Positions 1 through 7,858 of a stretch of 31,636 nucleotides of DNA are shown here, one piece after another. Below the pieces are notes generated by a model, which saw nothing but the letters and a program-made list of their open reading frames with translations, was not told where the DNA came from and made no database searches. A program made the translations under genes and the position numbers. The stretch's first letter is position 1. Each line of letters begins with the position of its first letter. The DNA comes from an uncultured Lachnospiraceae bacterium (lineage in GTDB: Bacteria > Bacillota > Clostridia > Lachnospirales > Lachnospiraceae): the NCBI GenBank assembly GCA_910587895.1, contig CAJUOE010000339.1, positions 1 to 31,636 on the forward strand, in the 5' to 3' direction.

Positions 1-33
1 CCCCCTTTTTTTGTTCTTTTTTGAACTATTTGA

Positions 34-62
34 ATTATAGCGGGAAACATGAAGCTTGTCAA
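34..62 (-). promoter_or_regulatory. Perfect-consensus sigma-A promoter reading leftward
   Basis: On the minus strand a TTGACA box (plus-strand 57-62) and a TATAAT box (34-39) are separated by exactly 17 bases, a full match to the sigma-A consensus. It would start transcription near position 27 and read out of the window to the left, so its target gene is not visible. It is back to back with the rightward promoter at 108-136; both -35 boxes lie inside the same nonamer CTTGACAAG, in inverted orientation. Confidence 0.75.
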
Positions 63-2398
63 GAGGGGGCGAAAGAAGGAGGTCCGGCAAATGGAACAAA
101 AAGGCGCTTGACAAGAAGGAGAGCATTGGATATAATGGGGGAGCCAAGCATTTTATTGTCAATACCAACGATGACGGCAAGCTTTTGGTCAATGCCTGTC
201 CCAAAGGGTGGCAGGGAAATACGAATAAAATTACTACGGCAGCGCCGGCAGCCGGTACCTGGTGCCATCTTACGATTGTGATGGAGGGAAGGACACTGAG
301 CCTGTACAAAGACGGCGCAAAGGTAAACACTGTTACGGCAGATTATTCTCCGGCAGAGATGGGCAGCATTGCATTTGCCTATATCGGCAATGCGATTTAT
401 GCGCATAATGGAGACAAGGATTTCAAGGGAAATATCAAAGATTTCCGAATCTATGATTTTGCCCTCAGTGAAGAAGAAGCGGCTGGTTTCATGGAAGAAT
501 CCATCAAAGAAGAATTGATGGCAGACTTGCAGGCGGCTCTGAACCTGGATATTGCCAAAGGGGAGGACGGCAGCCTTTCCATGACTATTACCGATGGTTC
601 GCTCACGCTTCCGACTACGGCATGTGGCGGTGCGGCGACGATTAGCTGGGCATCTTCTGATACAGGTGTGATTGATAATTCCGGGAAGGTGACCTTGCCG
701 GGGCCAGAGGAGCCAATTGCAGACGTGACTTTAACGGCGACCGTCACCATGCAGGGTAAGACTTCCGAAGTTGTATTCCATTGTTCCGTATTTACCAGGC
801 CTGAGGTTGACACGGCAGATTTGCAGGCGGTTATCTCCTCTGTGGAGATAACGGTGGCAGGATTGAAGGAAGAAGATTATACGGCGACAAGCTGGCAGGC
901 ATTGCAGCGGTCATTGGATGCGGCAAAGCAGCAGCTTAGAAAACCTACCAGTGAAGCGGACGTAAATGCAGCAGCCACAGATTTGCAGGCAAAGAAGAAT
1001 GCCCTGGTAAGGCGCGGGGACAAGGGGGCTTTGACCGCCCTGATAAATACCGTGAAATCATTGAAACAGGCTGATTATACAGCGGCTAGCTGGACTGCGT
1101 TACAGACAGCCCTTGCCGCGGCAGAAGAAATTGCCGGGAACATTGACGTCTCGCAGACAGAGGTAGACGCGGCAAAGGACAATCTTGAATCCAGGAAAGC
1201 TGCCCTGGTAAAACTTGGAGATAAGACGGATTTAAATGCAGCGATTGCAGCAGCTGAGGAGCTGAACGAGGACGATTATCTGTCAGATACCTGGACGTTA
1301 CTGCAGGAGGCTCTTGCCACGGCGAAACGGACTGCTGCCGATACGGAGGCAACGGAGGAGGACGTAAGAACTGCAGAAACGTTACTGCAGGAGGCAGTGG
1401 ATGCACTGGGGAAGATAACTTATACTGTAACCTTTGAGCCGGATAATGATACGGAAACTATAATCGTAACGGTTGGCAAAGGAGATATGGCAGAAACGCC
1501 CCCAATGCCGGAAAAAGACGGATACACCTTTGAAGGGTGGTTTGCAGAGGATGAGGATACGGCATTTGATTTCGAGAATACGCCGATTACGGCAGACCTC
1601 ACCCTGACTGCCAAATGGAAAGAAACACAAGGCGGAGGGGATGATAACCAGGGAGGCAACACCCCAGGAGGGGATGATAACCAGGGAGGCAATACCCCAG
1701 GAGGGGATGATAACCAGGGAGGCAACACCCCGGGAGGAGATGATAACCAGGGAGGCAACACCCCGGGAGGGGATGATAACCAGGGAGGTAACACCCCGGG
1801 AGGGAACACTCCGGGAGGAGAAACGCCAGGAGGGAATAACCCAGAAGAGGGTAATCCTGATGGAGATAAAAAACCAGATCCTGTTTCTATCAGCAGTGCA
1901 GCCATAAGCCTGTCTAAGGCAACGCTTACCTACAATGGGAAAGAACAGAAACCGGCAGTGACGGTAACTTGTAACGGAACCACATTATCTTTGGGCAGCG
2001 ATTACGAGGTAGCTTACAGCAATAATAAGAAAGTGGGACTGGGTACGGTTAAGATTACCGGAAAAGGCAATTACTGTGATCAGAAGACGGCAACCTTCAC
2101 CATCATGCCGCAGAATAATAAAGTTTCTAAGCTTACCAGCAAATCCGGGCGTAAATTGCTCGTGAAACTTAGCAAGTCTGTTAAGAAGACGGGCGCAAAA
2201 GGATATGAAATTTCGTATTCCTTAAAGAAGAATTTTAAGGGCGCAAAGAAGGTTAAGACGACAAAGACTTCATACACGCTGAAGAATTTAAAGCAAGGCA
2301 AGACTTACTATGTCAGGGTCCGCAGCTTTGCCAAGATTGGCACGAAAACCAAGTATGGCGCGTACAGCAAGGCTGTAAAGAAGAAAATTACCAAGTAA
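56..2398 (+). CDS. Multidomain secreted surface protein, 5'-truncated (LamG, Ig-like, FIVAR, InlB repeat, Fn3)
   Basis: The open frame gives 780 residues from a TTG at 56. Domains in order: the C-terminal half of a LamG/concanavalin-like fold (about 28-145, ending in the typical IKDFRIYD motif), an atrophied Ig-like domain (about 152-246), three FIVAR-type helical repeats (about 252-453), an InlB B-repeat (about 454-525, with YTFEGWF), a Gly/Asn-rich tandem repeat linker (525-600), a beta domain of the kind found in clostridial surface proteins (about 620-683), and a lysine-rich Fn3-like end. Such modules usually follow a catalytic domain in secreted glycosidases, so the missing part may be an enzyme; that is inference. 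There is no signal peptide, no ribosome binding site at the TTG, the first strand half of LamG is absent, and stops precede it at 38 and 50. No LPXTG anchor is seen. I read it as a gene that has lost its 5' end, by rearrangement or by assembly error. Translation from 56 is doubtful. Confidence 0.75.
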   Translation: MSRGGERRRSGKWNKKALDKKESIGYNGGAKHFIVNTNDDGKLLVNACPKGWQGNTNKITTAAPAAGTWCHLTIVMEGRTLSLYKDGAKVNTVTADYSPAEMGSIAFAYIGNAIYAHNGDKDFKGNIKDFRIYDFALSEEEAAGFMEESIKEELMADLQAALNLDIAKGEDGSLSMTITDGSLTLPTTACGGAATISWASSDTGVIDNSGKVTLPGPEEPIADVTLTATVTMQGKTSEVVFHCSVFTRPEVDTADLQAVISSVEITVAGLKEEDYTATSWQALQRSLDAAKQQLRKPTSEADVNAAATDLQAKKNALVRRGDKGALTALINTVKSLKQADYTAASWTALQTALAAAEEIAGNIDVSQTEVDAAKDNLESRKAALVKLGDKTDLNAAIAAAEELNEDDYLSDTWTLLQEALATAKRTAADTEATEEDVRTAETLLQEAVDALGKITYTVTFEPDNDTETIIVTVGKGDMAETPPMPEKDGYTFEGWFAEDEDTAFDFENTPITADLTLTAKWKETQGGGDDNQGGNTPGGDDNQGGNTPGGDDNQGGNTPGGDDNQGGNTPGGDDNQGGNTPGGNTPGGETPGGNNPEEGNPDGDKKPDPVSISSAAISLSKATLTYNGKEQKPAVTVTCNGTTLSLGSDYEVAYSNNKKVGLGTVKITGKGNYCDQKTATFTIMPQNNKVSKLTSKSGRKLLVKLSKSVKKTGAKGYEISYSLKKNFKGAKKVKTTKTSYTLKNLKQGKTYYVRVRSFAKIGTKTKYGAYSKAVKKKITK
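108..136 (+). promoter_or_regulatory. Perfect-consensus sigma-A promoter reading rightward
   Basis: TTGACA at 108-113 and TATAAT at 131-136 with a 17-base spacer form a perfect sigma-A promoter, predicted to start near 143. It reads into the LamG-containing surface-protein frame, but no start codon with a ribosome binding site follows soon in that frame. The good AAGGAGG at 76-82 with ATG at 91 lies upstream of this promoter and opens only a six-codon frame. The -10 box overlaps codons that look like genuine LamG sequence, so the promoter may sit on or next to a rearrangement junction. Confidence 0.65.
1629..1815 (+). repeat. In-frame 33-bp tandem repeats coding a Gly/Asn-rich linker
   Basis: About five near-identical 33-base units code for the 11-residue unit GGDDNQGGNTP, followed by degenerate copies (GGNTPGG, GGETPGG). 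Unit length is a multiple of three, so copy number can change without breaking the frame. It works as a flexible spacer between the InlB repeat and the C-terminal domains. The GC-rich reverse frame over it is a shadow, not a gene. Confidence 0.9.
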
Positions 2399-2440
2399 AA
2401 AGCGTTTTTGCGCACGGTTAAAAAGGGAACGGCAATACGG

Positions 2441-2468
2441 GAAAAGGAGGTTTGCGCCTCCTTTTTTC
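2441..2468 (+). terminator. Rho-independent terminator of the surface-protein gene
   Basis: A 9-bp stem (AAAAGGAGG at 2442-2450 with CCTCCTTTT at 2457-2465), a 6-base loop and a run of T lie 45 bases after the stop codon of the surface-protein gene. Confidence 0.85.
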
Positions 2469-2552
2469 AAGCTTTCCGGGGCAAAATGGCAAACCTCCTG
2501 ATTTGAAATGGAATTATAATGAAAATTATTGATTTTTTCAATAACAGCTCAG

Positions 2553-2638
2553 TTAATCTGCCTTAATGTGCGAAATACAAGAATATAAACCTGCCTTTAT
2601 GTGCGGAGATCTATTGTATAAACCTGCCTTTTGTGTAT
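2553..2638 (+). repeat. Three direct repeats with 33-bp period upstream of the ATPase gene
   Basis: A core of about 18 bases, TAAACCTGCCTTTATGTG with small changes, occurs at about 2553, 2586 and 2619. The CTGCCTT heptamer is at 2558, 2591 and 2624, exactly 33 bases apart, about three helical turns. The third copy runs into a TATAAT box at 2638-2643. The spacing and position suggest binding sites for a regulator of the ATPase gene, but no known operator is recognised. Confidence 0.6.
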
Positions 2639-2643
2639 ATAAT
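2614..2643 (+). promoter_or_regulatory. Probable promoter of the ATPase gene
   Basis: TATAAT at 2638-2643 is 35 bases before the ATG, with a weak TTGTAT at 2614-2619 (18-base spacer). The weak -35 together with the overlapping 33-bp repeats suggests activator- or repressor-controlled expression. Confidence 0.45.
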
Positions 2644-2678
2644 AGAAGATGACAGGGAGATAGCAGGAGGACAGGCTT

Positions 2679-4016
2679 ATGAAAAGGAAGATATACAGAC
2701 GTTTATTGGAGTGGAAGGAAAAAGACCATGGAAACTGCGCGCTCCTCCTGGATGGAGCAAGGCGCGTTGGCAAGAGCTATATTGCCCGTTTGTTTGGGGA
2801 GAATGAGTACCGGAGCTTTTTATTTATTGATTTTGCGCATTTGCCGCATGAAGTGAGGAATATTTTTGAACATGATTTTGAAGATTTGGACTTGTTTTTT
2901 AATAAACTATCTGCTTATTACAGAGAAGTTCTTTATGTAAGGGAATCCCTGATTATTTTTGATGAAGTGCAGAGATATCCGGCAGCAAGGGAAATGGTAA
3001 AATATTTGGTTGCGGATGGGAGGTATGACTATCTGGAAACCGGTTCCTTGATTTCTTTGCGGATGAATGTGCAGGATATTGTGATTCCATCCGAGGAAGA
3101 ACATATTAAAATGTTCCCGATGGATTTTGAGGAATTCCTCTGGGCGTTGGGGGACGAGACGACCGTTCCTTATTTGCGTGAATGTTTTGAAGAGATACGG
3201 CCTCTCGGGCAGGCGATGCACAGACGGGTGATGAATGATTTTCGTCAATATCTTTTAGTCGGCGGAATGCCGCAGGCAGTGGAAATCTACAGGGAAACAA
3301 AGAATTTTGAAGAGACCGACAGGATTAAGAAACGCATTTTAAATTTATACAGGAAAGATATCACCAGGTTTGCAGCAGGATATGATGCAAAGGTTCTTGC
3401 CATTTTTGATGAAATGCCGACCCAGCTTTCCCAGACAGAGAAGAAGTATAAATTATCAAATATCAAAAAGGGTGCCAGGTTCCGAGACTACGAAAATGCT
3501 TTTATGTGGCTTGCGGAGGCGATGGTAGTGAACCATTGTTATAATGCGACGGAGCCGAGCGTGGGTTTGTCCATGAGTGGGGAACATACGACAAGAAAAT
3601 GTTACATGGCGGATACCGGATTGCTTGTCACGCATTCTTTTATGGATGATGAATATACGGATAATGAGCTATATCGTGATATCCTCCTTGATAAGCTGCA
3701 TGTCAATGAAGGAATGCTCATGGAAAATATTGTAGCCCAGGAATTGCGTGCAAATGGACATAAATTGTTTTTTTATTCCAGGACGGACAAAAGCCAACGA
3801 GAAAACAATATGGAGATTGATTTTTTGATTCGCCAGAAAAGAAAAATATGTCCGGTGGAAGTGAAATCAGGTGCATACAGGGCTCATTCTTCACTTGACA
3901 AATTTCGGACGAAATTCAAGGGTAAGATCGGGCAGCCTTATGTTTTGTATACCAAGGACGTTATGGTAAAGGAAGAGGTGATCCATCTGCCTCTTTATAT
4001 GGCAATGTTCCTTTAA
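2679..4016 (+). CDS. AAA-type ATPase with DUF4143 C-terminal domain
   Basis: This 445-residue cytoplasmic protein belongs to the large, mostly uncharacterised family of single-gene ATPases with an AAA_14 domain and a DUF4143 tail. A Walker A motif GARRVGKS is at residues 26-33 and a Walker B with IIFDEVQ at about 92-98. The C-terminal part has EIDFLI (about 379) and PVEVKSG (about 391), an arrangement resembling the D...ExK active site of PD-(D/E)XK nucleases seen in this family. The start is supported by AGGAGG twelve bases upstream of ATG 2679. It is a single-gene unit, with its own promoter region and repeats upstream. Function unknown; roles in toxin-antitoxin or mobile-element biology have been guessed for relatives but nothing here proves it. 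Confidence 0.85.
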   Translation: MKRKIYRRLLEWKEKDHGNCALLLDGARRVGKSYIARLFGENEYRSFLFIDFAHLPHEVRNIFEHDFEDLDLFFNKLSAYYREVLYVRESLIIFDEVQRYPAAREMVKYLVADGRYDYLETGSLISLRMNVQDIVIPSEEEHIKMFPMDFEEFLWALGDETTVPYLRECFEEIRPLGQAMHRRVMNDFRQYLLVGGMPQAVEIYRETKNFEETDRIKKRILNLYRKDITRFAAGYDAKVLAIFDEMPTQLSQTEKKYKLSNIKKGARFRDYENAFMWLAEAMVVNHCYNATEPSVGLSMSGEHTTRKCYMADTGLLVTHSFMDDEYTDNELYRDILLDKLHVNEGMLMENIVAQELRANGHKLFFYSRTDKSQRENNMEIDFLIRQKRKICPVEVKSGAYRAHSSLDKFRTKFKGKIGQPYVLYTKDVMVKEEVIHLPLYMAMFL

Positions 4017-4074
4017 ATGCATCCATACCAAAAGTCGTTTTCTGTAGAAGAATTTTTGGAAAATCGGGCAACAG

Positions 4075-4108
4075 TTTGACAAAAAAATCGGTTCTGTCCT
4101 TATATACT
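4075..4108 (+). promoter_or_regulatory. Spo0A-type promoter of spoIIGA-sigE
   Basis: TTGACA at 4076-4081 and TATACT at 4103-4108 are 21 bases apart. Sequence 4075-4083 is TTTGACAAA, whose complement TTTGTCAAA matches the Spo0A box consensus TTTGTCRAA and overlaps the -35. The Bacillus subtilis spoIIG promoter is known for exactly this design: a too-long spacer and a 0A box at the -35, used by sigma-A only with phosphorylated Spo0A. A second weaker match (TGTAGAA) lies at about 4043. Confidence 0.7.
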
Positions 4109-4141
4109 GTTGCTATGGCAGGGATGACAAGGAGGGTGAGC

Positions 4142-4927
4142 GTGGAATATGAACTGTATATTGACGTTTTGTTTCTGACGAATTTTACCATGGACAGCGT
4201 CGCCCTTATGATTGCCGGCAAAATGATGAGGGAGCGGATTCGCATGGGAAGGCTCCTGCTGGGAAGTCTTGTCGGTACTGCGGGTTCTATGTCTCTCTTC
4301 TTTTTTCTGAATGATTACACCTGGTATCAGCTGGGTGTTCATTTTTTGGTAAATCCTCTGATGGTCTGGCTCTGTTACCGCAGCAGGAAATGGAAGCAGT
4401 TTCTGGGGCAATGGTTTGTTACGTATCTGTCCTGTATTTTGCTGGGAGGGATTCTCACATGGGGAACTGCAAATTCAGCGCTGGGAGGGAATCTCTGGCT
4501 CTGCCTTGCGGGAGCGTTTCTGTTTCTTTTCCTCGCAGGAAAAATGCTCGGACAGTTTCGCAGGCAGAAAGAGACGATTTACGAGATTCTCCTGGTAACC
4601 GGACAGGGGAATCTTCCGGCAAGGGGTTTTTTCGACACAGGGAACCTGCTTATGGATCCAATTGTGGGAAAACCGGTACATATCGTCAAAAGAGAAATCC
4701 TCAGTGAACAGATAGAGAAAGGGCTGCTGCCGATACGGCTGATCCCCTTTCATTCCCTGGGAATGGAAGAGGGGCTTTTGGAGGCGGTCACGATTGAGGG
4801 CATATATATCTTAAAAGAGGAGCAGCCGCTGTATCTTGAGCGGCCGGTGCTGGGCCTTGCTAAAGAGAAATTATTTCAGGACGACAGATGCGATGTGATT
4901 TTAAATGGAAAGAGTATGAATAATTAG
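4142..4927 (+). CDS. spoIIGA: Sigma-E processing peptidase SpoIIGA
   Basis: Membrane-bound aspartic protease that cuts the pro-sequence off sigma-E in the mother cell after a signal (SpoIIR) from the forespore. The N-terminal half carries about five hydrophobic membrane segments and the C-terminal half a soluble protease domain with the catalytic motif DTGN at residues 165-168 (FFDTGNLL). I chose GTG 4142 because AAGGAGG at 4129-4135 lies six bases before it; the upstream ATG 4124 and GTG 4136 overlap or precede that site. The resulting 261 residues are a little shorter than the B. subtilis protein (about 309). It is directly followed by its substrate gene sigE, whose ribosome binding site overlaps the spoIIGA stop codon. 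Confidence 0.93.
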   Translation: MEYELYIDVLFLTNFTMDSVALMIAGKMMRERIRMGRLLLGSLVGTAGSMSLFFFLNDYTWYQLGVHFLVNPLMVWLCYRSRKWKQFLGQWFVTYLSCILLGGILTWGTANSALGGNLWLCLAGAFLFLFLAGKMLGQFRRQKETIYEILLVTGQGNLPARGFFDTGNLLMDPIVGKPVHIVKREILSEQIEKGLLPIRLIPFHSLGMEEGLLEAVTIEGIYILKEEQPLYLERPVLGLAKEKLFQDDRCDVILNGKSMNN

Positions 4928-4939
4928 AGGAGGATGAAT

Positions 4940-5677
4940 ATGTACATAAAAATCGCAATTCCACAGCATTTTCAGCTGAAACTGGTTGCCGGTATCCGTA
5001 ATTTGCTGTTGGTAAAAAAGGGGGATGTCCACTATATCGGGGGTGCGGAGATTCTGCCGCCGCCATTGGAGGCGCGGGAGGAGAACCACTATATCCAGAT
5101 GCTGGCGGAGGATTCGGAGAAGGCCAGGAGCGTTCTGATTGAGCATAATCTGCGTCTGGTGGTATATATCGCCAAGAAGTTTGACAATACCGGAATTGGC
5201 GTGGAGGATTTGATTTCCATCGGTACCATAGGCCTGATTAAGGCAATCAATACCTTCAATCCCACGAAAAACATCAAGCTTGCCACCTATGCCTCGCGCT
5301 GCATTGAGAATGAAATTCTCATGTATCTGCGCAGGAATAACAAGACGCGGATGGAGGTGTCGATTGATGAACCTCTAAATGTAGACTGGGATGGGAACGA
5401 GCTGCTCTTATCGGATATCCTTGGCACAGATGAGGATATCATTTACCGGGATATTGAGACGGAGGTAGAGAAAAATCTGCTGAACAAAGCGGTAGAAAAA
5501 CTGTCGGATCGTGAACGGACGATTGTGGAGCTGCGTTTTGGCCTGAGGAATCCAAATGGCGATGAGATGACACAGAAAGAGGTGGCAGATCTGCTGGGAA
5601 TTTCCCAGTCTTATATTTCCAGGCTGGAAAAGAAGATCATGAAACGGCTCAAAAAGGAAATTGTAAGATTTGAGTGA
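4940..5677 (+). CDS. sigE: RNA polymerase sporulation sigma factor sigma-E (pro-form)
   Basis: Early mother-cell sigma factor, made as an inactive precursor. The first 25-30 residues form the pro-sequence removed by SpoIIGA. Region 2 (NLRLVVYIAKKF, GVEDLISIGTIGLIKA, KLATYASRCIENEI) and region 4 (ELRFGL, MTQKEVADLLGISQSYISRLEKK helix-turn-helix) are complete, and the length of 245 matches the family. Two ATGs are possible (4934, 4940); the second has GAGGAGG at a normal six-base distance, the first abuts it. In many Clostridia sigG follows directly; here an RNase gene follows and a sigG fragment lies inverted 1.7 kb downstream. Confidence 0.96.
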   Translation: MYIKIAIPQHFQLKLVAGIRNLLLVKKGDVHYIGGAEILPPPLEAREENHYIQMLAEDSEKARSVLIEHNLRLVVYIAKKFDNTGIGVEDLISIGTIGLIKAINTFNPTKNIKLATYASRCIENEILMYLRRNNKTRMEVSIDEPLNVDWDGNELLLSDILGTDEDIIYRDIETEVEKNLLNKAVEKLSDRERTIVELRFGLRNPNGDEMTQKEVADLLGISQSYISRLEKKIMKRLKKEIVRFE

Positions 5678-5693
5678 CAATTTAATTAAATTG
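5678..5693. repeat. 16-bp perfect palindrome after sigE
   Basis: CAATTTAATTAAATTG directly follows the sigE stop codon. It is fully self-complementary and AT-rich, without a T run, so it is not a standard terminator. It precedes a possible promoter of the downstream RNase gene (TTGATT at 5700-5705, 17 bases, TAAGAT at 5723-5728). Confidence 0.5.
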
Positions 5694-5760
5694 AAAGAGT
5701 TGATTAAAAATACGAGTCATGATAAGATAAAAGAAAAGTCACAAAGGAGGAGGTAAATGG

Positions 5761-7362
5761 ATGAAACTTGAATTTTTGGGTGCAGCTCATGAGGTTACGG
5801 GCAGCTGCCATTACTTGAAGATGGGGGACGTGCATCTTCTGGTGGACTGTGGTATGGAACAGGGCAAGGATTTGTACGTAAATCAGGAAATTCCGGTCAA
5901 TGCGACAGACATTGACTACGTGCTGGTGACACATGCACATATCGACCATTCGGGGTTGCTGCCGCTTTTGTACAGCCATGGGTTCCGGGGAAAGATTTAC
6001 GCGACAAAGGCAACGACGGAGCTGTGTAATATTATGCTGAAGGATTCCGCGCATATTCAGGAATTTGAGGCAGAGTGGAAGAATCGCAAAGCGCGTCGTG
6101 CCGGGCGTCCGTTGGTGGAGCCTATGTATAGCATGGAAGATGCGGAAGGGGTATTAAAGTATTTCATTCCCTGTGACTATGATGAAAAGATTACGTTATG
6201 CCCGGAGATCACGATTCGCTTTGTTGACGCAGGACATTTGCTTGGCTCTTCCAGCATTGAGGTGTGGGGGACGGAAGGGGATAAGCAGGTCAAGCTGGTA
6301 TTTTCCGGTGATATCGGAAACGGGAACCGGCCGTTGATTCGCGATCCGGAGTACATAGAGGAAGCGGATTATGTGATTGTGGAGTCTACCTATGGGGACC
6401 GGGTTCGCCAGACGCCGCTGGATTTTGCACCGGAGCTTGCAAAGGTCTGCAAAGAGACGTTTACCCGCGGAGGAAACGTTGTGATTCCTGCATTTTCTGT
6501 GGGCAGGACGCAGGAGATGCTTTTCTTCCTGCGGAGGATTAAGAAAGAAAACATGCTGCCGGAATTTGCAGATTTTGAGGTCTATATCGACAGCCCGCTT
6601 GCTGTGGAGGCGACCAGCATTTTTCAGAACCATATGAGCGACTGCTTTAACGAGCGTGCGCTTGGACTGATTGAAAAAGGGACGAATCCGATTTCATTTC
6701 CGGGACTTAAGATTGCGGTCTCAAGCGATGAGTCCAAAATGATTAACTTTATCAAGAAACCCATCGTCATTATTTCCGCTTCGGGCATGTGCGAGGCCGG
6801 AAGAATCCGCCATCACCTGAAACATAACCTGTGGAGGAAAGATTCTACCATCCTCTTCGTGGGCTACCAGGTGCCCGGCACGCTGGGAAATCACCTGTTA
6901 AACGGCGCAAAGGAAGTGAAGCTGTTTGGTGAGACGATTGACGTGCAGGCGCGCATTACCAACCTGCCCGGCATCAGCGGGCACGCCGACCAGAACCACC
7001 TTATGGACTGGGTCAGGGCTTTTGGAAAGACGCCCAGACGCGTCTTTGTCGTCCATGGACAGGACAGCGTATGCGATACCTTTGCGCAGATCATTGAGCA
7101 GGAGACCAAAATTCCCACAGTTGCCCCATACAGCGGTGATATCTATGATTTAGAGACAAACGCCTGCGTGGCACATGGAAGCAGGGAGCGCGTCGTTAAG
7201 AAGGAGAAAGATACGCGCGCTGTCTCCAATGTATTTGCAAGGCTTTTGGCGGCCGGCGAGCGTCTCCTTGGGGTCATCCGAAAGAGCGAAGGACGCCCCA
7301 ACAAGGAGCTTGGCAAATTTGCTGACCAGATTACTTCCCTCTGTGACAAGTGGGACCAATAG
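5761..7362 (+). CDS. Beta-CASP metallo-beta-lactamase-fold RNase
   Basis: A 533-residue cytoplasmic ribonuclease of the MBL/beta-CASP group (relatives of CPSF-73/YSH1 and bacterial RNA-specificity-domain MBL proteins), expected to cut RNA with two zinc ions. The zinc motif HAHIDH is at residues 58-63, further ligands fall in DAGHLLGSSS and FSGDIGNG, the beta-CASP part contains VIPAFSVGRTQE and SASGMCEAGRI, and the RMMBL motif GISGHADQNHL has its His at 408. The start is ATG 5761 with AGGAGGAGG upstream; an ATG four bases earlier is out of frame. It is not one of the RNase J pair (different motif spacing, shorter). The 3' end overlaps the opposing sigG fragment by 32 bases. Confidence 0.88.
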   Translation: MKLEFLGAAHEVTGSCHYLKMGDVHLLVDCGMEQGKDLYVNQEIPVNATDIDYVLVTHAHIDHSGLLPLLYSHGFRGKIYATKATTELCNIMLKDSAHIQEFEAEWKNRKARRAGRPLVEPMYSMEDAEGVLKYFIPCDYDEKITLCPEITIRFVDAGHLLGSSSIEVWGTEGDKQVKLVFSGDIGNGNRPLIRDPEYIEEADYVIVESTYGDRVRQTPLDFAPELAKVCKETFTRGGNVVIPAFSVGRTQEMLFFLRRIKKENMLPEFADFEVYIDSPLAVEATSIFQNHMSDCFNERALGLIEKGTNPISFPGLKIAVSSDESKMINFIKKPIVIISASGMCEAGRIRHHLKHNLWRKDSTILFVGYQVPGTLGNHLLNGAKEVKLFGETIDVQARITNLPGISGHADQNHLMDWVRAFGKTPRRVFVVHGQDSVCDTFAQIIEQETKIPTVAPYSGDIYDLETNACVAHGSRERVVKKEKDTRAVSNVFARLLAAGERLLGVIRKSEGRPNKELGKFADQITSLCDKWDQ

Positions 7363-7858
7363 AGAGATAATTTTTCATGTTTTTGAGTGCGGACTTTTCC
7401 AGTCTGCTTACCTGGGCCTGGGAGATGTGGATTTCCTCGGCGACCTCCATCTGGGTTTTCCCTTCGAAGAAACGGAGTTTGATGATATAGTTTTCACGTT
7501 CGTTTAACCGTTTCATGGCGTCGCTTAAGGAGAGTTCCTCTACCCAGGTCTCTTCTCTGTTCTTCTTGTCGCTGATTTGGTCCATGACGTACAGGGTGTC
7601 GCCGCCGTCCGTGTAAACCGGGTCGTACAGGCTGATGGGACACTGGATGGCATCGAGGGCAAAGACAATGTCTTCCTTGGGAATTTCGATTTTTTCTGCA
7701 ATGTCGTCAATGGTGGGTTCTCTGGAGAGTTCTTTGGATAAGAGTTCTTTTGCATGGATTGCCTTGTAGGCGGTATCGCGCAGGGAACGGCTGACGCGGA
7801 TGGAGTTGTTGTCGCGCAGGTAGCGCCTGATTTCACCGATAATCATCGGAATGAACAT
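7331..7858 (-). pseudogene. sigG: 5'-truncated sigG remnant (forespore sigma-G)
   Basis: The 175 residues match the last two thirds of sigma-G: PMIIGEIRRYLRDNN (end of region 2), the region-3 segment SREPTIDDIAEKI, the sigma-G-like stretch FALDAIQCPISLYDP, DGGDTLYVMDQIS, and a complete region 4 (FFEGKTQMEVAEEIHISQAQVSRLEK). About 85 N-terminal residues (regions 1.2 to 2.2) are absent. Upstream of the first ATG the frame stays open but encodes nothing like a sigma factor and there is no ribosome binding site; that DNA is the promoter region of ackA. Similarity stops abruptly just before PMIIGE. Without regions 2.1-2.2 it cannot bind core polymerase normally, so I call it a remnant. The C-terminus runs about ten residues into the RNase gene on the other strand. 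Whether an intact sigG exists elsewhere cannot be seen. Confidence 0.82.

Noticed and set aside
91..111. ATG 91 with an ideal AAGGAGG as the start of the surface-protein gene
   Set aside because: It opens only six codons (MEQKGA, stop) and is not in the LamG frame. No single indel close by gives a signal peptide.
1629..1815. 33-bp repeats as a CRISPR array
   Set aside because: Units are contiguous, without spacers, in frame and coding; no cas genes. The three 33-bp-spaced repeats at 2553-2640 are too few and too degenerate as well.
1420..1905. Minus-strand 161-codon proline-rich frame
   Set aside because: Reverse shadow of the Gly/Asn repeat region; repeat DNA keeps several frames open. No ribosome binding site.
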